Under the pieces are notes generated by a model. It was not told where the DNA came from. It was given only the letters and a program-made list of their open reading frames with translations, and did no database searches. The position numbers were made by a program, and so were the translations under genes. Below, piece by piece: positions 1 to 11,863 of a stretch of DNA of 64,000 nucleotides. Location of the stretch: NCBI GenBank assembly GCA_951812925.1, contig OX638369.1:23465329-23529328 (forward strand), written 5' to 3'. Position 1 is the stretch's first letter. Each line of letters begins with the position of its first letter. Source of the stretch: Calliopum simillimum. Its lineage: Eukaryota > Arthropoda > Insecta > Diptera > Lauxaniidae.

Positions 1-2040
1 GTTGTAAGTTTTTTTAGTTGTAAACGAGATTTTATCTCATGCGAGTTTTTACTCTCAGCTTCATACTATGGTACTGTATCTCGACACTGTTTTTGAATTA
101 TTTTGTGGTACTTTTTTTGTAATTTTTAACTCATATCGATGCTTAGACGCACAGAACTGCAGCTTTTTAGGTTCAAAAGCTCCATCATCTCATGGGACAT
201 CCTTTTCTCATGTAACTTCTTTGCCGTATAAGACCCTTAAGATTCAAGGGGCTTTTGATGCAAGTTGCAATTTTATTCGCTTATAGTTTTTAACTTGTGC
301 AACTTCTTAATCAAATGTGACTTTTTGCAAAAGAGAGTGACTACTTAGTGCCTTAAGTTATCAAAACGATGCCATTGTACATCCACTTTTTTAGTGTAAT
401 GCTTTATTTCGTGATGTGAAATAATTATTAGTAGTTTACAGAGTGTATGGCCAATGAATTTTGGTTTTTAGCATATGATAATACTTTGGGATGATTTTTC
501 GCTATGCGATTAACATATTAATGCTTTCAAAATAAATTATAAGATATGCTCAGTCTATCATTTCTATCCCTTGCTGAAGACGGATACCATACCCCTCGTT
601 TCCATTACCCCATTTGAGACCTGAGCACTTTGTTGAAAATTCTTTCATATTCCAGACATTAAATCAAAAAAAAGAAAAAATTAATTTTGAAAATTTAACA
701 GTCAACGTACGAAACGTCACTTAAACATTTAATGAGGGCATTTTACATTTAGTACATACATACAACAGCAGCAGCAACAACAATGAACTCATAGCAATCA
801 GCAGGCAGGCAACAAACAAAAACATTCTACACATACCATACTCGTCCTCTTTCAGTATCCTTGAATTTGAAAGCACGTTAAAATTTTTAAGCAACATTTA
901 GATGCCACAACATAAAGCTGCTGTTGTTGTATGTGGCATTAAGTGTACCAACATATAGCATACGAGTTGTATCAACAACAGCAATAACAGCAGAGGTAGC
1001 AGCAGCAGCAATTGGAGTAGGAGTTGCACAACAATAAAACGAAAAGAAAAAAAACTCTATAGTATGGCAGGCATGTTAAACACGTTATAAACTAACACAC
1101 AATACTGTATAGCTGTATGTTGTTATGTGTGAGTGAAGTACTCAGTTGTATTAAAACACGCGCGCGACGATGACGTCAAAAAAGTTGGCATACCATATTA
1201 TTACATTTTAGCATCCACTCACACCACCACAATGCGCCGCCACCAACACTGACAGTCAGTTGCCTCAACTTCAACCTTATTTGGCATGCACGCAAATTAC
1301 ATTCCAAGGGTAATGAAAAATTTAACATGGCGCTTTCAAAAGCAAAAACCTGAAACTGAAAAAAACTTAACTGCAAAAGAGGCGCAACAAATTTTGTTTT
1401 AACTTGTCCATAAAGTTCTGAAGGCTTCTTTTTTTACTTGCTTATGTGAGAATGCAGATTATTTAAGAAAATGATTATGCTTTAAGTCATATACGCATTT
1501 TAATTTTAATAAAACTTTTGCTGTATCATGAAATTTTGGAGTTGTAGTTCAAAAGTTCAAAAAGGGATTTACAATGATGTTCTTGAAAGTTCCGAAGGTT
1601 TCATAAAAGTTTGGTGTCATCAACAAAAATCTTTATACATACAACGATATCACTTTAATATGTAGTTATACTCATGTGGGTCTTAATATTATAATTTTGA
1701 AAAAAAAGAAAAAATTTAAATCTTAAAAATTTTGTAAATACATGATTGTTTTCTATTGTCCACATATGTGGACAATGGTTGATTATGTCCAAAAAATCAG
1801 TTTTCAGATATTTTTTTTTAAGTCTTATTGATAGAAAAATACTTTTTAAAGAAGAAAAAACGATGATGACCTATAACACGGTATTTTAACACGTCAAATA
1901 ATGCTATGTTTTGATCGAATGACGTGTAGTCGTGCATGAATAATTATTTTCTCACAGACTTCTGTCAAACAAATAGTTTTATTCCACTGCACATTCTATG
2001 ACATTATATTGCAATTATGGCTGCATGTTCATTTTCCGAT
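1..2040. other. AT-rich non-coding DNA, no gene seen
   Basis: No reading frame here looks like a protein. The stretch holds CAG/CAA-rich tracts (about 763-795 and 966-1015), common in dipteran intergenic and intronic DNA, and a CRE-like palindrome TGACGTCA at 1171-1178 whose use is unknown. I see no transposon ends. Confidence 0.6.
1755..1776. repeat. Perfect 22-bp palindrome
   Basis: ATTGTCCACAT is followed directly by its reverse complement, giving an 11-bp arm palindrome with no spacer. It could be a cruciform or a dimer binding site. Nothing around it assigns a function. Confidence 0.7.
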
Positions 2041-4283
2041 AAAAAATGAAAACGATCACTTTTGTTGTTTTTAAGTAGTTCATCTTGAAACACGTATAAC
2101 ATTCATTTCTGTTTGCTTTTTGGCTGACATCAATGCGTTATACTACGGTTTCGCCAAAGATCTGTGATGAGATTTCTTAATCTTGTCTTTAAATCACAGT
2201 CGTTTCCACCGGTCGAAAGAGATTTATTTTTGAAAGCAAATGTCATAAGCGGGAAAATTAAAGTTTTTCTTTATAACATTTATCTTCCATTTGCTTTCTT
2301 TAAATGACATTTAATGCCAAGTGCCAAAGTTTTGTCGAAAATAGCGGTAGCTCTTTTAAGATTTATAAGAAGATTTATTTTTGTATAGTTTATCACGTAA
2401 TTTACAACAAAATTTAGAGCTAAGTCTCAAAACAGCTGTAAATCTCATTAGTCTCTGTTGGAAACGTAGTGTTACTCTAAGGTCTATCAAAAGTATTTGT
2501 AGATGCTGAAGACGGCTTTAAACATACCATGATTTTATTTTTTGAAGTTTTTTCGTTGTAATCAGCTTTTCTTTCATTGTGAAATGATAGTTTTTGATTT
2601 TTTTTTTACGAAAGAATCAATTTTTCAATATTTTTGACGTCATATATTTGTCATTCTTTCGAAATTTTATAAAATTTTCGAAGTTTTTTTAAGATTTGTT
2701 CCATTTTTTTTTTTTTGGTTTTAAGTATGAGATATTTGCAAAGTTTTTCGATTCATAAAAATTATATCGAAGTAAATTTTTTTTTATGTTTTCGATCCAT
2801 TAGAGCTTAAGTAAACTATATCGTCCCTATACTAATGAAAAGTACCAAGCAGTTTTTCAAGTTTTAAGATATTTGATGTTCAAAAAATTTAATTTTTTGT
2901 ATCTTAATAGGTGTTTCGCTTTTACTTTCATGATGAAAATAACTAACTTTTAATAGAGATATGGCTAAATGGGTCTTATCAAGCTAAAGATTATATGTAA
3001 TATTATGGAACAGGAATACTAAATAACTCAAAGCTCGGGAAAACTGACTTAGTACTTTTCACATGTATAGGGACGATATGTATGTTTTCAATACTTTTCG
3101 GTTTCTTCTGTTTTTTGAATTGGTACTGCAGAACAGGCAAAAGTTGTGACATAATATAAATGTGTCGTAATTTTTGTAAAAAACTTCGGAAGACATTTTA
3201 CTTTGACATTTGCGTTGTAAGCAGATGGAGAATTTGAAGCATATGAGTTTCGCCAAGTTTTTTTGTGCCTTTATGATTTTAGTTAATATTATGTTTGTTT
3301 TTCAACACATTTCGACGACTTTTGTTTATATAAAGGGTGTGCCATAATTTGTGCTAGATTTGAATTAAAAAGAAAACATATACATATTTTTCAATAGCGT
3401 TTTTTTTTATAGAAACCCAAAAAAGTACATAGAGTAGAATTATGTGTGAAAAAGCACAAAGAGCAGATGACTTCCACGGCCTTGTTAGCACGTACACAAT
3501 CTTTTGTCCAAATTTTTCATGACCATTTTGCATAAATGTGGCTGAGTTTGGTTGATGCAGAATAAAATGTTTTTTGTTCAATCCATCAAGCTATCAAATA
3601 GTTTTCTTTTAATGGTTATAAAAACATTAATGGTTATAAAAACATTAATGGCACACCTTTTAAAATATTTCTTCGAGGTTTTTCGAGTTTATTAATATTT
3701 TGCAATTATTTTAAAGTTGTTCTTCTTTTAGCTGGCACTATCCTATAATGTTTGCCACTTAGGAATTAAAGCAATTTTCTTCGCCTTTTTATGATATAAG
3801 TCGACTTTTCGAACGTGTTTTTGATACTTTTTGACTTCTGATGTCTCTTTGATTACTATAAGACATCTTGTACGAGATTTCGGTATTTATAAATTTATAT
3901 AATGTTTTTCAACATTTTAGAGCTTAAAAAGAGACTGTGTGAATATTTTTCGATACTTTTCGATATCTTCTGCTTTTTGAGTAGGTACTATAAGATTCGA
4001 TATTTATACATTTTGAAAAATTTTTTTTGCTCCTTTTTGATTTGAGTGTACTTTTGAATGTTTTCTTTTTTGAAAGATAGCAGTAGACCTGTTTCGAATT
4101 TTTATATTGTTTTCGATACTCCATAACTTATTTTTTTTTTCGATATCTTTTGATACTAATCGAAATTTTTGAAATCCAATACATGAAGATAGAGGCCATT
4201 TGACCATTTTATTTAATAATATATACACATACCATCATTTTTTGTTATTTTGATCAAATTTCAAACTGATTTCATATTAGATA
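2041..4283. repeat. Degenerate repeat region
   Basis: Two blocks, about 3066-3260 and 3925-4150, share the order 'cgatACTTTTCG, TTCTGnTTTTTGA, then a TnGGTACT motif', so this looks like an old diverged repeat. Its period can no longer be read. A 328-bp MITE sits between the blocks. The short open frames here carry no recognisable domain. Confidence 0.4.
3333..3660. mobile_element. Tc1/mariner-type MITE (328 bp)
   Basis: The ends are inverted repeats: AAGGGTGTGCCATAATT on the left against AAAGGTGTGCCATTAAT read inward from the right. TA flanks both sides (3331-3332 and 3661-3662), as expected for Tc1/mariner target duplication. The inside has no transposase. An internal segment (TTTTGCATAAATGTGGC, about 3526-3542) recurs in the element at 55839-56185, so the two belong to one family. 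The 18-bp unit AATGGTTATAAAAACATT is duplicated in tandem near the right end. Confidence 0.65.
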
Positions 4284-5555
4284 CGTAGGGCCTAACAAAA
4301 TTTCGCTTAGTTGGTGTCATAATATAAATTTTTTTGTAAATCAAAAAATTGCGTCTTACGATACACCATTTTAATTTTCAGAAAGATCGGTCAAAATAGA
4401 TGGAAGAAAACACAAAATTCATGAAACAATATCAGCAGATATTCCAATGCCAACGCAGCAAGAGATTCGGTTTGCTATTCTTTTTGGATTTCGACGTAAG
4501 CTCAAGCCTATGGAAATATTTAGTGAATGCCAACTAGCATTTAAAGTTAATGCGCCATCCCTCAAAACTATTTTAAAGTGGTCCCGAAGATTCCAGACAG
4601 GTTATTTTTCTGTGGAGGACGAACCTCGAGAAGGCCACCCAAAATCTTCGAATGATTATGAATGTGTAGATTGTAGATGTAGATGTGAAGATTGACCCAG
4701 GAAATCATCGCTGTATCGCAAATATTAAAAAATTATCTTGGATACGCGGAGAAATCTGCACGATGGGTTCCTAGAATTTTAAGTGATGCTTTAAAAGAGG
4801 TATGTATGCGTTTTGCTAAGTATTTTCTTGAAAAAATCAAAAACGGAGGGTCTAACACCTTCAAAAAAATTGTAACAGGCGATGAAGCATGGTTTTAGAA
4901 GTGCGTCTCTGAAACCAAACAATAATCCATGGTATGGAGCCCAGAAAGTGCAAGTCCACCTGTTAAAGTAAAGGAAAAAAAAGTCAGCAACAAAAGTAAT
5001 GATGTCAGTTTACTTCACCAGAGAGAAAGTTGTAGCTGCTATTCCTTTGGAAAAAGGTCAGACGGTTACTGCTAAGTAGTATACTGAAACCTGTTTACCA
5101 GAAGCCTTCCAAAATTTATTGGGTAACGCCAAAAAAAAGGAGCTACGCTGCTACTTTCTACATCACGATAATGCGCCAGCGCACACTGCTGAAAAAACGA
5201 CTGATTTTATTGCGCTTTCAGGCATCGAAGAAATTCGTCCCGCACCTTATTCCCCAGATTTAGCACCATGTGACTTCTGGTTGTTTCCAAAAATAAAAAA
5301 AAAGTTTGAGAGGAAGAGTTTTCAACAGCAATGAGGAGATAATAAATGCGGTTAATGATGAAATTGCAAAACTGCAAAAAAGCCGATTTTGAAAACTGTT
5401 TTTCAAGATGGATTTATCGACTTCAAAAATGTATCAAAATAAATGGCGATTACGTTGAAAAAATACAAACAGATGAAGAATAAAGTTATAAGTTTAAAAA
5501 ATTAAATTTAAAAGTTTTTTCAATTCAACTATGCGAACTTTTGTTAGGCCCCTCG
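4284..5555 (+). mobile_element. Mariner (DD34D) element, full length but dead
   Basis: Inverted ends of about 29 bp (CGTAGGGCCTAACAAAAT on the left, CGAGGGGCCTAACAAAAG inward from the right) lie inside TA dinucleotides at 4282-4283 and 5556-5557. The 1272-bp length is normal for mariner. Only one transposase gene is inside and it is broken. I did not assign the subfamily. Both ends and the TA duplication survive, so it may still be mobilisable in trans. Confidence 0.88.
4447..5483 (+). pseudogene. Mariner transposase pseudogene
   Basis: This encoded the DDE enzyme that excises and reinserts its own element. The N-terminal helix-turn-helix region begins at 4447 (MPTQQEIRFAIL) and runs to a mariner linker with SVEDEPREGHP. 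The first catalytic Asp lies in VTGDEAWF (about 4876-4897). The second lies in HHDNAPAH (from 5161) and the third in YSPDLAPCDFWLFP. Thirty-four residues separate the last two, which is the mariner DD34D signature. The gene is destroyed by a frame change and deletion near 4690, a stop right after GDEAWF at 4896-4898, further disruption before 5119, and a frameshift near 5333. The C-terminal frame then runs to a TAA at 5481-5483. Confidence 0.9.
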
Positions 5556-5601
5556 TAAGTTATGTCATACGGGCATTTCTCAGAAGCTTTTAACCTATAT
5601 A

Positions 5602-6502
5602 TTGGGTGTCCAACTTAAAAACCGGAATTTGGCGGTGGATGTCCGTACTAACAAATATCGTGAAAGCTCGAACTTTATATATATGTCATTTTGAAGGTAC
5701 ATTTGACAGCTGTCAAAATCAGTCAACAAAACAATTTTATCTTGTGTGCATCATTATTATTTTTCACGATGAATAACTTCGAAAATTGGAGAAAAAGACA
5801 GCATTTGCGGGAGGTTCTGTTGGGTCATTTTTTTGCAAAGAAAACTGCTGCGGAAAGTCATCGCATTCTTGTAGAAGTTTATGGGGACTATGCTCCAGCT
5901 GAATCAAGCTATCGTGAGTGGTTTCGACGGTTTAAAAGTGGTGATTTTGATGTCGAAGACAAAGAACGTCCTGGTCAGGACCAGCTAGGTGTGATCCATT
6001 ATCAGCTGTTGCCAGGTGGCCAAACCATTAATGCTCAACTCTATTGTCAACAATTGATCCAATTGAAGCAGAAAATTCAGGCAGAGCGGCCAACCAGATA
6101 CGAGTCAATCATTTGCCACCACGATAACGCTCGGCCACATATTGCTGCCCCAGTCAAAAATTACCTGGAAAACAACGGATGGGAAATCTATACAAATTTT
6201 GCTTCACCCGCTTTATAGCCCAGACCTTGCACCATCAGACTACCATTTGTTCCGATCAATGCAGAATGCCCTATCAGGAATACAGTTCACTTAAGTTCAA
6301 GATATCGAAAATTGGCTCGATTCATTTTTGGCCGCCAAGCCGGCGCAATTTTTTTGGGATGGAATTCATAAATTGCCTGAAAGATGGGGAAATGTTGTAG
6401 CTTCCAATGGACAATACTTTGAATAAAATATATTGTAAAATTTTTCCACAATAAAGCATCAAATTTCGCTAAAAAATTCCGGTTTTTAAGTTGTACACTC
6501 AA
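5602..6502 (+). mobile_element. Internally deleted irritans-type mariner (copy 1)
   Basis: The ends are TTGGGTGTCCAACTTAAAAA on the left and TTGAGTGTACAACTTAAAAA inward from the right, with TA at 5600-5601 and 6503-6504. The element is 901 bp instead of about 1.3 kb because the middle of the transposase is missing. A second copy with the same deletion lies at 50303-51162 on the other strand. Confidence 0.9.
5769..6426 (+). pseudogene. Irritans-type mariner transposase, internal deletion
   Basis: The gene starts at MNNFENWRKRQHLREVLL, contains the N-terminal DNA-binding domain to VEDKERPG, and then jumps to DQLGV. About 130 residues, including the first catalytic Asp motif, are lost. The rest shows CHHDNARPHIA (second Asp), then a frameshift before YSPDLAPSDY (third Asp), and ends in the family C-terminus LPERWGNVV to YFE with TAA at 6424-6426. 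It cannot be catalytically active. The same deletion junction and frameshift occur in copy 2, so the break predates transposition of at least one copy. Confidence 0.9.
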
Positions 6503-6580
6503 TATTTACATTTGAATGTCAAAAGTTTAAGTTGTAATTACTCAAAACTTATTGAAAATTGATTCAAAAGCGGGGGCGTT

Positions 6581-8220
6581 ATAAATTTCAATGTTCAACT
6601 TGAAAATATGTATTATTGAGCCAAAACAAACATAAAAATCATGAATATGTAGGTGTGCCACCGATTTGAATTTTTAGTTTGCAGACAAATATATCGAAAA
6701 CATTGAAGTAAGTACCTACTTATTTATTTCAATACAAAAAAACTGCTCCATTTTTCACTGCAATTGTTATTGTTGTCACTTTTGTTTATATTTTTAGCTA
6801 TACTTTTTGTTACGCTTTTTTTATCATTTTTGATTTTGTTATTGTTGAGCGCATGGTTAGGGGGAAGGGGGGGAGTAAAATACTCCCTTAAAGTTTTTGA
6901 TTGCTGTTTTCTGTTTTACTTGCTGCTTATCCCTTTAGTATACCTACGTTATATGATTTTGTTCCTTTTTTTTGTTACGTTACACACACACATATGTACA
7001 CGTATACGTGAGTATGTGTTTGTAATTACGCCTGTTTACATGATGTGCATGTATGCTTATGTGCAAACAAACATATTTGCTTATACTACAGCAAAAGCAG
7101 CAGCAAAGTTTTTAGTTATAGTGCTCTGCTTGCTGCTACGCTACCATTGCCAGTTTGTGTGGTAATGCAAAAAATTAAATGAAGTAAACTCACACTTACG
7201 TATTTAAATATTTATTGCTTTTGTTGCTACGTATGTATGTAGATAGGTGTATGTTGCAAGTACAAATGTATACATGTGTATTGTTTTAATAAACATTTAA
7301 TTTTGTTGTAGAAAAAGAGCAGCATGAGCACACACGACGATTATGTGCACAATTTTATTGTTAAATTTAGAATGTGCAATTTTATTGTGCAATATATACA
7401 GCTCAATGTTACCTCTATTTGTAAGTTAAATTTATTGTGAGAAATTACGTTATGATCATGTGTCTGGAGACTTGAGTTGTAGCTTATAAACTTTATTTAG
7501 CTAAGCTTAATGTTTGTCAATAGCAATGTAATCGTCGCCTGAAAATATGCAGCAACAAATTTTTTTTAGATAAATCTATTTGTATAACTTTTAAGTGTTG
7601 TATTTTAGGAAACTGTGAGGAACTTAATAATTCTATGGTACATGATCAGTGATCACTCAGCACTCCCTTTTTGGTAAGGTAACTGGTGTAATATGCCTTG
7701 AAAAGAAGGACAAAAATATGAGTAACTTTCACTGTGATTGTCTGTTTGTCTATCGGAGCAAATTTATGCGGTAAGGGGATGACAATGGTTCGTAATATCT
7801 TATTGATTAAAGAATCTAAGTGGCTTTGGGGTCTGTTTCAAACTTTGTTTTAGAGCATCACAATGGAACAATTAGACAAACTAGAAATTGTGACCTGGAT
7901 AATATATTCATAAGGTCTTTTCAATGCTATAGCCCAGAACTGGTGGATTCATCCTGTGTACCCGTTTATTTAAGGAAATGTTTCCGAAAAACATTTATAA
8001 TAGAAATTGGCGTGAGACCTGCTACAAAACTGAGAAACATTTCATTCTGCCTATGGAAACAGATATGAAAAACTGTTCCAAATATTTACAGAAAAGTTTT
8101 TGTGCCAATGCCGATTAAGTATGAATTAATCTTTCAGGGCAGAAACCTGTTTATATTTTTATTAAAAAAAAAAAAAAATATTGGTATTGAAACACTTAAA
8201 TAAACTTAAATTCAACACAA
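6581..8220. other. Non-coding AT-rich DNA
   Basis: The open frame at 6764-7165 is a run of Leu/Phe/Ile from T-rich sequence and the one at 7820-8068 matches no family I know. CA and TA-rich stretches occur near 6980-7030 and 7230-7280. I see no transposon ends. Confidence 0.5.
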
Positions 8221-8224
8221 CATA

Positions 8225-8740
8225 AATTTTTAGGGTTGCCAACTGATGATTTTTCAAAATTTAGCTTATGTCATACTTTTTGTGACTAATTTATAATTTT
8301 AAATTTCAAAAACGCTAAGATAAACTTTATAAAAATTGTAAAAAACGTTAAGGGTTGTCGCCTGGGTTTTTTTCGAAGTTTTGCTTAAGCCATATTTTTA
8401 AAAAAAATAATCAAATATAAACAAGTTAATTTTTTTTTTTTATAAATTTATGGCTTAGGTAAAACTTATAAAAAAAGAGGCGGCAACCCTGAAAATTTTT
8501 GTACAATTTTGAAAAAATTTTTAAAAAATTTTTATGACCGTTTTTGGGACCGAAAATTTGAATGTAGTCATAAAAAGTATGATTTAAACAAAATTTGGGA
8601 AAATAGCCAGGTGGCAACCCTCAACATTTATGTTGGATTTTTAAATAGTTTGTTTAGTTTTTTCAATATAAAAATTTTTTTTTTCTTAAATGAAAAAAGT
8701 TCCTTTAAGGAAAATAAAAGTAAAAACAGGTGGTAGCCCT
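8225..8740. repeat. GGCAACCCT-type repeat cluster
   Basis: The motif GGCAACCCT followed by an A/T-rich TGAAAATTT tail occurs on the plus strand at about 8482 and 8612, and GGTAGCCCT at about 8731. Its reverse complement (GGGTTGCCA, GGGTTGTCGCC) appears near 8233 and 8352, so the left half is inverted relative to the right. The same family forms the array at 56350-57590. Confidence 0.65.
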
Positions 8741-10261
8741 AAAAGATGAATTCATAATCAGCAACTGCACTTAGAAAAGTTTCCGTAAATACATTATCTT
8801 CCTCAACCTATCTAATCTTCTTGTTTTTAAATTGGATCTGAGATACTGGTGGATATACCTTTATTTCAATGGAATACTCGTGAAATAAGAAATTCTTCGA
8901 AAAAATTCTGAGACAAAGTTTAATGGTCATGATATTGACTATACATTTCGAATTGACAGAAAGGAAATCCTCTCTGCACTTCTCAAAAGTGCGCCATATA
9001 CCTCCAAATAGCGATTTTAGCACATTGAAGCAAGTATATCTCAAAATTGTCACCTGATGTAGTAAATCTGAAATCGAATTTGAGCAGCAAGGTATGAGCA
9101 AAATACTGATGTCACACCTCAAGAACTTAAGATTTTTTTCGCTTTCTGCAGCTGTTTTTTTTTTTTTTTTTTTCATATTTCTTCTCTCTTGCACGAGCTT
9201 AATAATACTTCTTCATACTTTCATGGAACTAGTTTTTGGAGAACGTTTTAAAAAAGTGCAAGACAATCAGCTCAGCGAAGTGAAAACTGTTGCAATGTTT
9301 TCATCACCACTATATCCGATTTAAATATTAAAAAGCACTGCAGCAAAGGAAAGAAAAATAAAAATTAAGAATGCACTAGCCAACAAAAATTTGCACTAAA
9401 AAGTTTATAAAACAAAAAATTTCCGCAGTTTTAACAGGACACGTAACGAACACATACACTGAAAATCATTTCAGTTACACTCGCTTCATACCAACACATT
9501 TTAAATGAAGAAAGAGCATTATGTCGTTGCCGCTGTATGGAAAAGTTTTCACTCCAACACATTCACATATGAGAGAAAATGAAATGAAAAAAAATGTTTG
9601 TTCATTTTTTTGTGAAAATTTCCGTATCCTTTGCATTTTAAATAAAACACTTAATTTTTATTTTATACTTTGAAGCGACACATGTTGTTGGACTGGCGGT
9701 GAGAGTGGGGCATAGGTGCTGCCAGAGCGCACATTTTGTCAGTTAATAAAAATTTAATTTCCTTTATATGACCAACGGCAAAATTTCACACAGGATGTAA
9801 AGCAAACAAAAAACAAAAATAATAAAAAAAAAACAAAAAACAAGAAAACAAAATTACAAGCGTCTCAAAAATAAAATGGGACTTAATGGTAACCTCGGCA
9901 ACTGAAGCAAATGTGTGTGTGTGTGAGTTGTTGTGAAACAAAACAAAGCACTTTGGTTCCCCTCTTGGCGCGTAAATTACAAAAGATAAACAATACCAGC
10001 GGCAATTTAAAAAATAAAAAAATTTTATAAAAAATAAATTTGGGTAAAAGCAAATAAAAATTAATAAAATTTTACACTAATACGGAAGTACTTTTGTGTT
10101 ATATTCAAATGTGTATTAGGGCGCAGCAAGTTTAAAAAAAAATAAAAAAATAATTTCACAAAAATTCTCTTCGAGAAAGTTCTTAAAGCAAAAATTGCAT
10201 ACTTTATTTTGATCAAAACTCCCAAAAAATGGTTCGTACTGAACTCGAATTATGGTCTAAA
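8741..10261. other. Non-coding AT-rich DNA
   Basis: A poly(T) run lies at about 9154-9172, with A-rich stretches at 9800-9860 and a short GT tract near 9913. No gene or transposon end is supported. Confidence 0.5.
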
Positions 10262-10560
10262 CGATGAAAATGCGAGTTTTTATTGAGTCTGAGAGGATGT
10301 ATTGCTATGACTATAGGGAACTACTTTATAGGCAGGCACGCATCTAAATTGGGGGCTCACTGACGGAGGTGATCTTTTTAGAAGTTGTAAAAATCCTGGC
10401 GTCGAAGAGTTCATTTCTCATTTCTTATATGAATGCTCAGCGTTGGCAAACCAACGTTATGGTGTTCAAAAGTTACTTCTTTGAAGATCCAGAATATATC
10501 GCTTCATCAAAAAAATTCTGCCACATTATTGAGAAGCAGATAAGCAGTATTTTAGCTGTC
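10262..10560 (+). pseudogene. LINE 3' fragment (R1/I-type C-terminus)
   Basis: Plus-strand frames read EFLLSLRGCIAMTIGNYFIG then RHASKLGAH, resembling the region of R1/I-group non-LTR polymerases just before the C-terminal zinc knuckle. A neighbouring frame continues SCKNPGVEEFISHFLYEC then SALANQRYGV. Its H-x4-C pair and the following Ser-Ala-Leu fit the CCHC knuckle consensus, although the second Cys is replaced. A third frame gives FFEDPEYIAS, the usual downstream segment. Frameshifts after about 10352 and 10470 make it a dead relic. No ends or target duplication could be read. Confidence 0.65.
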
Positions 10561-10844
10561 CTGAAGACGTCAAATTTAAAGTTAGGTTGTTTTGTCAAAA
10601 TGCCGCGGACAAATATGCTTGTAGGATGCGAACTCAACAAATAAATTTTTTTTAGTATTTCCTATAAACTTATTAATTTTTCCAATAATTCTTTCTAAAT
10701 ATCTGAGCAAAATTTTAAATAAAAATTAATAATTTTGATCAACTAAAAGAAAACCAACTGTACAACTGTTCTATTTATGTATATGGGAATCCTATAGGAC
10801 TGACGAAGTCAATTGTCTCAATAGTCCAAACTTTGGAGTAGTTT

Positions 10845-10980
10845 TTATACCCTACACCCGGGGTATATTCACTTTGTCCTTCCGTTTGTAACGCGCAGAA
10901 GGAGGCGTGGCAGATATAGAAAAGTATATATATTCTTGTTCAGCGTCACCTCCTGAGTTGATATAGCCATGTCCGTCTGT

Positions 10981-11015
<35 letters not shown>

Positions 11016-11035
11016 TGTGTGGAAATACACTTTTT
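10845..11035. repeat. Mini-me-like dipteran repeat with GGCT microsatellite
   Basis: The stretch holds a recurrent fly sequence: TACCCTACACCCGGGGTAT, then TTCCGTTTGTAACGC, AAAGTATATATATTCTTG, and AGCCATGTCCGTCTGTC. It then runs into about nine units of GGCT (10982-11015). A conserved core followed by a GTCY-type proto-microsatellite is the described layout of mini-me elements in Diptera. Here GTCT has become GGCT and expanded. Confidence 0.6.
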
Positions 11036-11129
11036 GGGAAAACTAAGCAAGATAATTCAATGAAATTTCGTGCACAGCCTTCATCGTCAAAGTTAGCTCG
11101 GGGGATTGAAAATGAGCAAAAGCGGTCAA

Positions 11130-11600
11130 CGGACACGCCTACCGCCCATACAAAAAATATATTCAAAATGGAATTTTAGGAGTATTTTTCACGAAAATGC
11201 AACCAAAATACACATAAATACTACAAATTGTAAGCGCAAGTTCTAAAAAAAAACAAGGCAAATTTGAACAAGAGGGCGTGGCACCTCCCATATAAGCAAA
11301 AGCTTCAAAACGCTATACTGAAAACGTTTTTTGATATATTCGAACCAAATTTGATTCAGATACTAAAAATTATAAATGAAAGATCTCAACAAGAATTGGA
11401 TGAATTCAGACAATGGGGCGTGGCACTTCTCATATAAGCAAAAGTTTCAAAATGCGATAATGAAAGAGTTTTTTGAGATAATCCAACTAAATTTCACTCA
11501 AATACTAAGTACTATAAGTGCACCCTCTAAGCTTAAACTAGACGAACTCGGACAAGAGGGCGTGGCACCTACTTTATAAACAAAAGCTTCAAAATACTGC
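11130..11600 (+). repeat. 142-bp tandem repeat (array A)
   Basis: GGGCGTGGCAC recurs at 11274, 11416 and 11558, exactly 142 bp apart. A more diverged unit (ACACGCCTACCGCCCATA) occurs near 11134. Each unit also carries ATATAAGCAAAAGCTTCAAA and a TTTTTTGAGATAAT-like block. The same repeat occurs on the minus strand at 63420-64000. Short open frames inside follow the repeat and are not genes. Confidence 0.8.
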
Positions 11601-11726
11601 AGTGTAGGCTATTTATTTTTTGGCCAGGCCAAAAGTTACACCCTTACTAGTTTTTGTTTGTAAGTAGTTCATAATAGACTCCACCTAAAACTAGAATAAA
11701 ATCATTTAAATTATCAATTGTACTAC

Positions 11727-11800
11727 AAACGGTCCAAGTGTAATGCAAAGTCGATCAATTGTATCAAAAATGGTCCAAATGTAATGCATAATCCATCATT
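11727..11800. repeat. Two copies of a 41-bp unit
   Basis: GGTCCAAGTGTAATGCA at 11731 and GGTCCAAATGTAATGCA at 11772 begin a 41-bp direct repeat. Related units flank the MITE at 12258-12504 (about 12227 and 12521), which suggests the MITE inserted into an older tandem repeat. Confidence 0.55.
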
Positions 11801-11863
11801 AGTACCAAAAGTGAGTATAGATTTTATCAGTGAAATTATAACGTTACTGACTATGTACTGTTT

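Larger units (their letters stand above)
5566..6580. repeat. Copy of the 48.6-kb foldback repeat, split by mariner
   Basis: The left part (GGGCATTTCTCAGAAG, from 5571) and the right part (ATTTGAATGTCAAAAGT, about 6510-6526, then TAATTACTCAAAA) match the continuous sequence at about 48617-48700. Joining them across the mariner at one TA recreates that paralogue. This copy is only partial. Confidence 0.7.

Noticed and set aside
6764..7165. 133-aa hydrophobic frame resembling a membrane protein
   Set aside because: The Leu/Phe/Ile content follows T-rich DNA, and there is no recognisable family or supporting context.
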